A stretch of DNA of 13,196 nt from CAZNXE01 sp964576465 (lineage in GTDB: Bacteria; Planctomycetota; Planctomycetia; Pirellulales; JAEUIK01), in assembly GCA_964576465.1 (NCBI GenBank), contig CAZNXE010000160.1:1-13196 (forward strand). The letters run 5' to 3'. The position numbers were made by a program, and so were the translations under genes. The notes beneath the pieces are model-generated. The model made no database searches. It had not been told where the DNA came from and was given only the letters and a program-made list of their open reading frames with translations. Position 1 is the stretch's first letter, and each line of letters opens with the position of its first letter. This document shows, piece by piece, positions 7,313-13,196 of the stretch.

Positions 7313-7829
7313 GACACCCAACCTCCAGCTTGTTCGACACGCCAACCGGTATGCACAATTGTGCGCTGAACCGACCGTTCTGAAAAGATACCTTGGCGAA
7401 GGTCAGGATGGCGCCGTCTTCGAGACGACCCGCTATACGGCTATCAAGGCATGTAATTCACCGCGTGTCTACCACAACGAAAAAGAGGCCTATCTGCACC
7501 TCCTAGACCGTGGCTGTGTGGAAAAAATAGGGGAATTCCACATCCCATCAATCAAGGGATGGGATGACGACCTCTTGGTCGTGGAAATGGACTACATGAC
7601 GCGCCCCCCTTACATCATCGACTTCGGAAAATCGAAACTGTTTAGTGATCCAGAGTTCTCTGAACAAACGAGCCTCGACAACGAGGATCGTGGCCTGGAG
7701 CTGTTCGAGCACAACTGGCCAAGAGTCAAGGTATTGCTCGCTGACCTGGAGTCTTTCCTCCTCTATTACCTCGACCCCAAACCGGGCAATATCGTGTTCG
7801 AGGACACGTTCGACCACTTTCACAAATGA
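7311..7829 (+). CDS. Small protein-kinase-like protein with atypical motif order
   Basis: This 172-residue protein carries several eukaryotic-like kinase signatures. There is a glycine-rich loop YLGEGQDGAVF (residues 27-37), an invariant-Lys-like AIKAC (Lys46), an acidic alphaC-like segment NEKEA (Glu57/Glu59), a hinge-like LLVVEMDYM (88-96), and a catalytic-loop-like YLDPKPGNIVF with Asp155, Lys157 and Asn160. An IIDFG segment (102-106) lies before, not after, that loop, and the protein ends 12 residues after Asn160, with no second DFG. At about 170 residues it is much smaller than a normal 250-300-residue kinase domain, so it is either a minimal or atypical kinase or a pseudokinase. ATG 7311 is the only in-frame ATG in a sensible place, but no Shine-Dalgarno precedes it. 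TTG 7359 is a weak alternative. The open frame continues upstream to a TTG at 7095, but that part is antisense to the small minus-strand gene. The region is visibly more AT-rich than its neighbours, hinting at transfer. Confidence 0.68.
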   Translation: MTPNLQLVRHANRYAQLCAEPTVLKRYLGEGQDGAVFETTRYTAIKACNSPRVYHNEKEAYLHLLDRGCVEKIGEFHIPSIKGWDDDLLVVEMDYMTRPPYIIDFGKSKLFSDPEFSEQTSLDNEDRGLELFEHNWPRVKVLLADLESFLLYYLDPKPGNIVFEDTFDHFHK

Positions 7830-7903
7830 TGTTGTTCTTCGCGATCAAATGGAAGCACCTTCCAGAAAGCTGGTATTCGCGGCGTGTCACATGGTAGGTT
7901 TGC

Positions 7904-7930
7904 TTGATGGTTTTCGATCCATGGGATAAC
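7904..7930 (+). promoter_or_regulatory. Possible promoter for the TPR-metallopeptidase operon
   Basis: The 168-bp gap between the kinase-like gene and the TPR gene holds TTGATG (7904-7909) and GATAAC (7925-7930) separated by 15 bp, a short but possible sigma70 spacing. It lies 68 bp before the chosen ATG. Nothing else regulatory stands out in this gap, and the call is tentative. Confidence 0.22.
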
Positions 7931-7997
7931 GTAAGTCCATGCAATGCTGCAAGATGCTGGTAACCCCTGGCGTCCTAGACACCCCTGTGAGCCGGTG

Positions 7998-10844
7998 ATG
8001 AAATCCTGCTTCCCATTGCGGTGTTGGACTGGTGCTCTGATCGCACTGCTGACGCTCCTTCCCGCGTGGGCCCGGGCAGACGTTGATTTGGGGCAGGCTC
8101 GTCGCCTTGAGTTGGCGGGCAACTATGCCGAAGCGGCCGAAATCTATGCTTCGGCAGCGGAAGAATTCCCGCTCGTCTCGACATTGGGTCATGCCCGCTG
8201 CCGGGTGGCTGTGGGCGAGGTTGAGCAGGCCGAGCAGATTCTTCAAGCGTCGCTCGAAACAATCGGTGACGATCCGGCGGCGGCGTCCATCGCCGGCCTG
8301 CTGGCTCAACTGCACTTCGATCAGGGACGCTATGACGAAGCCCGGCAAGCCGTCGAGTTGGCGCTCCAGCACGATGCAAACGAGTTGCTTTCCCATTGGA
8401 TCAAGGCCGAACTTGCGCGCGCAACGGGGCATATCAAAGAGGCCGATGGCGAATATCGCTGGCTGGTTGACTACTACAACGATCACGATGTCCGAGATCC
8501 TGACGACCTGCGTGTCATCGGTTTGGCCGCCGCACAGTATGCCCGCTGGCATCGACAAAGCGACCAGTTCACATTCTTGACCAACGATCTCTTTCCCGCG
8601 GCGCTGGAACGCGAGGACGCTTACTGGCCAGCGCACTATGAAAGCGCGGTGCTGTTCCTTGAGAAATACAATCAGGCCCAAACGCAGAAGTCGCTAGACG
8701 CCGCGGTGAAGCTGAACCCCAACGCCGCCGAAGTGCATGCTGCCAGGGCTGCCCTGCATTTGCAGAATTACAACCTCGATCAAGCCGCCACCGCCATCGC
8801 TAGGGCATTGGAGTGCAATCCCCGGTTGGTCGAAGCCCATCGGCTTCGGGCTGACCTGCTGATGGCAAATTTCGAGGTTATCGAGGCGGCCGAAGAACTT
8901 GAAGCGACGCTTGAGCTGAATCCGTTGTCGGAAGAAACACTCGGCCGTTTGGCGGCGGCCTATCTTGTGCTCGACGGTTATGCGGACGATCTTTCCGGTA
9001 CACGCGTGGGGCGAATGATTGATGAGGTCACCACACGCAACGCCCACGCTGGCCGTTTCTTTCTTGTGCTCGCGCGGGTGCTTGAAGCGCGCCGCAAGTT
9101 CGACGCCGCCGAACGCTTCTTTCGCGAGGCCCTCGAGCGACTGCCGCAACTCGTTGGTCCAAGAAGTGGCCTGGGCATGCTGTACATGCGGATTGGCCGC
9201 GAAGATGATGCCCGAGCGCTGTTCGACGAAGCGTTCGAGGTCGACCCCTTCAATGTCCGCGTGAGCAACATGCTTAAGGTGCTCGAAGTGCTCGACGAAT
9301 ACACCACCTTGGAGACCGAACACTTTCTCATTCGATTCGACCCTGGCAAAGACAAAATCCTCGCACGCTACATGGGCCGCTACCTGGAAGAGATCTATCC
9401 GCGGTTATGCTCACAATTGGGATACGAACCGGCCGAAAAGTCGCTGTTCGAGATCTTTAGCAAAGCTCGCAATACGAATGGCCACGGGTGGTTCAGTGCG
9501 CGGATGATTGGGCTGCCCTCGGTGGGCACCGTCGGGGCTTGCGCGGGGACGATGGTCGCCCTTACTTCGCCGAACGATCTTAAAGAGACCTTCAATTGGG
9601 CGCAGGTCGTCAAACACGAGTTCGTTCACGTCATCAACCTGCAACAAACCGATTTCAATATTCCTCACTGGTACACCGAAGCCTTGGCGGTTTGGAACGA
9701 AGGTTACCCGCGCCCTGAAACGTGGAATCGATTACTCGCCGAGCGTGTTCCGCGTGGCGAAGTATTCACGCTGGACAACCTGAACTTGGGATTCATTCGT
9801 CCCAAGTCGGGGCTCGACTGGCAGATGGCATATTGTCAGGCGGAGTTGTACGCCGAATACATGCTCGAAGCCTTCGGTGAAACGGCGCCCGCCAAACTGC
9901 TCGCTGCGTTCACGACTTGCGTATCGAACGAGGCGGCCATTCGTCAGGCGTTCGATGTTTCGCTTGAGGACTTCGAGAGCGGTTATTCGAAATACCTCAA
10001 GCGTGTGGTCGAACCGCTGACATCGAATTCATCCACTGAGAAACTCTCGGAAGCCGAACTTCAGGAATTGCTCACGAAGGAACCCGACAACGTCGATGCG
10101 CTGGCACAAATGGCCGTCGTGCAATTGGGGCGGCGCGAGTATCCGCAGGCGCGACGGTCGGCGCAACGCGCTCTCAAGACACAGCCGAAACATCAGTTGG
10201 CCAACTATGTGATTGCGCGGCTTCATCTCGTCACCGGCGAGGGTCGACAAGCGATCGAGGTCTTGACTTCAAGTCTCGACGAACAGGCTCCGCAGGAAAA
10301 CGCCCTGGCATTGTTGGCCGCACTGCGGGTCAAAGCCAAGAAGTTCGACGAGGCCGCGCGGCTCTATGCATTGGGGCGAAAACACCAACCGGCTAACCAG
10401 CGATGGCTGAAGGGGCTCGCCCGGGTCTATTTGGCTACCGACGATGAGGAAAACCTGGTCGATCTGCTCGAACAACTGACCCACTTGGATGCCGATGACG
10501 TACAAATGAGAAAGAAGCTCGCCCAGTTGGCCGTCGCTCGGGGCGACGACGAACAGGCCGCACATTGGGCGCGTCAGGCGATCTACGCGAATGTGCTGGA
10601 CGAAGACGCCCATCGCATTGCCGCGGAGGTGGCGTTGCGAACCGAAGACTATGCCGAAGCTGCCGAGGAATTGGTAACACTGGTCGACCTACGTCCCGAT
10701 GATCGGGCATGGCACGAGCAACTGGCGACCATGTGTCACGACGCGCCCCAGCCAGAGAAAATCCGACAGGTGTTAGAGATGCTGCTGGATCGTGGTGGCG
10801 ACTATCGCAGCGCGGGAAAAATCTTGTTAAGGTTCGATCTATGA
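7998..10844 (+). CDS. Exported TPR protein with embedded HExxH metallopeptidase-like (peptidase MA-like) domain
   Basis: From ATG 7998 the protein is 948 residues. This start gives a clean Sec signal peptide (MKSCFPLRCWTGALIALLTLLPAWARA, cleavage after about residue 27). An in-frame ATG at 7944 would put 18 charged and polar residues in front and is less likely. Residues about 30-430 are tetratricopeptide-type helical repeats (LELAGNYAEAAEIYASA, LHFDQGRYDEARQAVELAL, ALEARRKFDAAERFFREAL). Residues about 435-690 form a zinc-peptidase-like domain: HEFVH at 540-544, then HWYTEALAVWNE with Glu561 as probable third ligand, the gluzincin arrangement of peptidase MA-like proteins. A second TPR block fills about 700-948. 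It probably acts in the periplasm or at the envelope, either as a protease or as a scaffold; the substrate is unknown. Its last codons overlap the MazG-like gene by ATGA (10841-10844), so the two are translationally coupled. Confidence 0.85.
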   Translation: MKSCFPLRCWTGALIALLTLLPAWARADVDLGQARRLELAGNYAEAAEIYASAAEEFPLVSTLGHARCRVAVGEVEQAEQILQASLETIGDDPAAASIAGLLAQLHFDQGRYDEARQAVELALQHDANELLSHWIKAELARATGHIKEADGEYRWLVDYYNDHDVRDPDDLRVIGLAAAQYARWHRQSDQFTFLTNDLFPAALEREDAYWPAHYESAVLFLEKYNQAQTQKSLDAAVKLNPNAAEVHAARAALHLQNYNLDQAATAIARALECNPRLVEAHRLRADLLMANFEVIEAAEELEATLELNPLSEETLGRLAAAYLVLDGYADDLSGTRVGRMIDEVTTRNAHAGRFFLVLARVLEARRKFDAAERFFREALERLPQLVGPRSGLGMLYMRIGREDDARALFDEAFEVDPFNVRVSNMLKVLEVLDEYTTLETEHFLIRFDPGKDKILARYMGRYLEEIYPRLCSQLGYEPAEKSLFEIFSKARNTNGHGWFSARMIGLPSVGTVGACAGTMVALTSPNDLKETFNWAQVVKHEFVHVINLQQTDFNIPHWYTEALAVWNEGYPRPETWNRLLAERVPRGEVFTLDNLNLGFIRPKSGLDWQMAYCQAELYAEYMLEAFGETAPAKLLAAFTTCVSNEAAIRQAFDVSLEDFESGYSKYLKRVVEPLTSNSSTEKLSEAELQELLTKEPDNVDALAQMAVVQLGRREYPQARRSAQRALKTQPKHQLANYVIARLHLVTGEGRQAIEVLTSSLDEQAPQENALALLAALRVKAKKFDEAARLYALGRKHQPANQRWLKGLARVYLATDDEENLVDLLEQLTHLDADDVQMRKKLAQLAVARGDDEQAAHWARQAIYANVLDEDAHRIAAEVALRTEDYAEAAEELVTLVDLRPDDRAWHEQLATMCHDAPQPEKIRQVLEMLLDRGGDYRSAGKILLRFDL

Positions 10845-11200
10845 ATCAACCGCGCGACATCTCGAAAAACGCAGCAGCACCATCTGACGCCAAGATGCCA
10901 GATTCGTTGGCCGGTCTTCAGCAGTTGATTCGCACGATGTACATGCAGAAGGACGTCGCCCGAGGGGTCGACGGAACCTTCATGTGGCTGATGGAAGAGA
11001 TCGGGGAACTTTCCGCGGCACTTCGCGACGGTACACAGACAGAACGCGAAGAGGAATTCGCCGACGTACTGGCGTGGCTGGCCACTATTGCCAACGTTGT
11101 CGACGTAGATTTGGGAAAGGCCGTCGCACGCAAGTACGGCTCGGGTTGTCCGGGTTGTGGGCAGATGGTTTGCGGTTGTGACGATGCGGAGAAACCATGA
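10841..11200 (+). CDS. MazG-like nucleotide pyrophosphohydrolase with C-terminal Cys cluster
   Basis: This 119-residue protein has the all-alpha NTP pyrophosphohydrolase fold signature: EEIGE (Glu52, Glu53, Glu56), then EFADV (Glu72, Asp75), the two acidic motifs that bind Mg2+ in MazG/MazG-like enzymes. The expected reaction is cleavage of a non-canonical or stress nucleoside triphosphate to the monophosphate and pyrophosphate in the cytoplasm; the specific substrate is not evident. The C-terminus holds four cysteines (103, 106, 111, 113) as CPGCGQMVCGC, a probable small metal-binding knuckle absent from classical MazG. The ATG overlaps the stop of the TPR gene (ATGA), and AAGG at 10829-10832 gives 8-nt spacing. 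The TGA overlaps the ATG of the next gene in the same way, so it sits inside a coupled three-gene run. The first about 25 residues are polar and low in conservation signals. Confidence 0.85.
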   Translation: MNQPRDISKNAAAPSDAKMPDSLAGLQQLIRTMYMQKDVARGVDGTFMWLMEEIGELSAALRDGTQTEREEEFADVLAWLATIANVVDVDLGKAVARKYGSGCPGCGQMVCGCDDAEKP

Positions 11201-13196
11201 CACGGCGGAACTTTGTCTCAGGCACGGCTTCCAGGGTACGGTGCGCGCGAGTTGCATACACCTGCTGGACTTTGCTGGCGTTGATGTTGGCCACAACCGT
11301 GGTGTCGCAAGCCCCGGCGCAAGATACATCGCAGAAGCCCAAGATCATCGGGATCCGCATCGGGTTCGACGATCTGTACAAAGTAGGGCAATGGACGCCG
11401 GCCGTGGTTACGTTGCTGGGCGGCACCGAGACGACAACCGGCCGAGTAACCATCACCGCCAACGACGGCGACGGCGTGCCTGTTGTCATGCCGACGGTCG
11501 ACGGCCGTCCCACACAAGTGCTCGCCGGCAGGCAAGCAACCGCATCGCTGTTAATTCGCTTGGGCTCGACCGAGACGAACTTGACGGTTCGCTACCAATA
11601 CGCCGAAGGCAACCAACGCATTTCGCGGGAGTACACCACATCGACCATTGGCGCCTCGGATTCGATTCCCTCGCCTTACGACAGCACACAGGAAATCATC
11701 GTCAGCGTGGGCCCATCCATCGGGCTCGATGAAGCCGCGCAGCTTTTAGGCGACAGTTATGATGCCAGTACGATTGCCGAGTTGACCGACGCGTCGCAGT
11801 TGCCCACGCGATGGTACGGGTACGACGGGGTTGATTATCTGGTGCTCTCCACCTCGCGCCCAGAAGTCTATAACGCGCTGGTGCCCGGCGACGCTCGCCA
11901 CACAGCCCTCTTGCGATGGGTCGAAATGGGCGGACGCGTGATTCTGTGCGTGGGAGCCAACGCGCCGGAGGTGCTGGCTGATGATGCTCCGTTGACCGCG
12001 CTCATCGACGGTCGTTTTGTTCGCATGGTAACCCGGCAAGGGTTTGAAGCCGGTGAACTTGGTACGACCTTGGAAGCCTACAGCGAGAAACGGGCACCCA
12101 TTCGTAGCTTGGTTGTTGGCGACGAATCGCAGGCCGAATTGAGCGTGCCGCTTATCGAAGGTTTCGCCGGCGTCGTCGAACTGCAACAGGGCGACCTGCC
12201 GCTGGTGATTCGCACGGCCCGAGGTTTTGGAACCGTGACCATTGTGACCTTGGACCTCGACCGCCCGCCCTTGGCCGGATGGGAATCACGGGGGCACGTC
12301 GTCAACAAACTGCTGGGCAAACCGGTGGAATTGGATATCGACGAAGAGAATGGCTCGCCGGGCATGATGAATCAGTGGGTCAACGACCTCAGCGGTCAGC
12401 TTCGCGGCGGGCTCGAACAGTTCGAGGGCGTGCGGCTCGTTCCGTTTTGGATTGTCGCCTTGTTAGTCATTATCTACATCTTGCTGATTGGTCCGGTCGA
12501 CTACTTCTTCGTCAAGAAGGTGCTCAAGCGGATGGAGCTAACCTGGATCACGTTCCCGCTGATCGTGCTGACGGTAAGTGTGGGAGCCTACTTTCTGGCC
12601 TTCTGGCTCAAGGGCGATCAGTTGCGCGTGAACCAGGTCGATATCATCGACATCGATCTCGATTCAGGATTAGTGCGGGGCACGAGTTGGATGAACACCT
12701 TCAGCCCCAGGGTCCAGTCGCTCGATCTTGGTATCGTTCCTCGATTGCCCGGCGGCGGCGATCCATCGCAGGTCGAACGAATCGTGTCGTGGATGGGGCT
12801 TCCCGGGGCGGGGCTTGGGGGCATGTCCTCGCAGTTTAGTTCGTCTTCCATCTGGTCTCGCGGCTATGGCTTCGCCCCGCAACTCGACAGGATGCTCGGC
12901 GCCCCGATTCAGGTTTGGTCGACCAAGGCCTTTACCGCCCGTTGGCGAGCCTTTGAACAAGGCACGCTCGACGCCACGCTTGGTTGGACCACGCAAGAAG
13001 TGCTCAAGGGGACGATTACCAATCATCTCGATGAAACGCTAGAAGACGTGGTCTTGCTGGCGAAGAATCGGGCCTACGCAATCGGCACGCTAAGGCCGGG
13101 GGAACCCATCACGCTTACCGCCGAGAATACGTGGCGTCAATTGAACACGTGGCTGAACCTGCAAGTTGATGAAGAGTCCAGCGAACACAACCAGTG
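11197..13196 (+). CDS. Large membrane protein with extracytoplasmic beta and DUF4350-like domains, 3' partial
   Basis: The frame is open from ATG 11197 to the window end (666 codons) with no stop, so the C-terminus is missing. The start overlaps the MazG stop (ATGA) and has GGAG at 11188-11191, 5 nt upstream. Residues about 22-47 form a signal peptide (WTLLALMLATTVVSQAPAQ). Residues about 49-140 look like a beta-sandwich. Around 209-260 a Rossmann-like segment (YDGVDYLVLSTSRPE, LLRWVEMGGRVILCVG) resembles the glutamine-amidotransferase-like DUF4350 folds seen in bacterial membrane proteins. Two transmembrane spans follow at about 415-435 (FWIVALLVIIYILLIGPVDY) and 449-471 (TWITFPLIVLTVSVGAYFLA), joined by a short basic loop (FFVKKVLKRME). 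A further extracytoplasmic domain follows. The IGPVDYF...LTWITFP arrangement is one I recall from planctomycete membrane proteins near MoxR/DUF58 or ABC-transporter genes, which might lie beyond the window. No enzymatic residues are recognised. Confidence 0.83.
   Translation, partial: MTRRNFVSGTASRVRCARVAYTCWTLLALMLATTVVSQAPAQDTSQKPKIIGIRIGFDDLYKVGQWTPAVVTLLGGTETTTGRVTITANDGDGVPVVMPTVDGRPTQVLAGRQATASLLIRLGSTETNLTVRYQYAEGNQRISREYTTSTIGASDSIPSPYDSTQEIIVSVGPSIGLDEAAQLLGDSYDASTIAELTDASQLPTRWYGYDGVDYLVLSTSRPEVYNALVPGDARHTALLRWVEMGGRVILCVGANAPEVLADDAPLTALIDGRFVRMVTRQGFEAGELGTTLEAYSEKRAPIRSLVVGDESQAELSVPLIEGFAGVVELQQGDLPLVIRTARGFGTVTIVTLDLDRPPLAGWESRGHVVNKLLGKPVELDIDEENGSPGMMNQWVNDLSGQLRGGLEQFEGVRLVPFWIVALLVIIYILLIGPVDYFFVKKVLKRMELTWITFPLIVLTVSVGAYFLAFWLKGDQLRVNQVDIIDIDLDSGLVRGTSWMNTFSPRVQSLDLGIVPRLPGGGDPSQVERIVSWMGLPGAGLGGMSSQFSSSSIWSRGYGFAPQLDRMLGAPIQVWSTKAFTARWRAFEQGTLDATLGWTTQEVLKGTITNHLDETLEDVVLLAKNRAYAIGTLRPGEPITLTAENTWRQLNTWLNLQVDEESSEHNQ

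Noticed and set aside
7887..9323. Two long minus-strand frames (264 and 209 codons) antisense to the TPR gene
   Set aside because: The plus strand carries a signal peptide, TPRs and HExxH. The antisense products show no domain, and their openness follows codon bias.

Overview
The window looks like chromosomal DNA of a planctomycete, probably in or near the Pirellulales. This is inference from the gene families, the moderately high GC outside one patch, the loose gene packing, and a long inverted repeat whose translation (TRRVSEG / SLAHASGWD) I recall as common between genes in that phylum. No rRNA, tRNA, CRISPR array or insertion sequence is visible.

Layout. (1) Positions 2-1579 hold the 3' part of a polytopic GT-C (ArnT/PMT-like) glycosyltransferase whose start lies outside the window. 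(2) Positions 1775-6483 form a block of three plus-strand genes: a squalene-hopene-cyclase-like protein with six QW repeats but a degenerate catalytic DxDD motif, a nucleosidase/phosphorylase resembling the hopanoid-associated HpnG family, and an exported helical protein of unknown function. The last two are joined by a GTGA stop/start overlap. The first two suggest an isoprenoid or hopanoid-like lipid theme. (3) A standalone tRNA-binding OB-fold protein (6490-6831, minus) converges on that block with a 6-nt gap. (4) Positions 6841-7997 are a more AT-rich, accessory-looking patch. It holds a 27-bp inverted repeat and two divergent genes whose start codons share one CATG: an 84-residue beta-rich protein (minus) and a 172-residue protein-kinase-like protein with an unusual motif order (plus). 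(5) Positions 7998-13196 form a tightly coupled three-gene run with ATGA overlaps at both junctions: a 948-residue exported TPR protein with an embedded HExxH metallopeptidase-like domain, a MazG-like pyrophosphohydrolase with a C-terminal Cys cluster, and a large membrane protein cut off by the window end.

Together, block 2 may modify or sense polycyclic isoprenoid lipids, although its cyclase may not be catalytically normal. Block 5 pairs two envelope proteins with a cytoplasmic nucleotide-cleaning enzyme. The divergent pair in block 4 is the best candidate for an undescribed small system. All functional statements rest on motif recognition by eye, not on searches.
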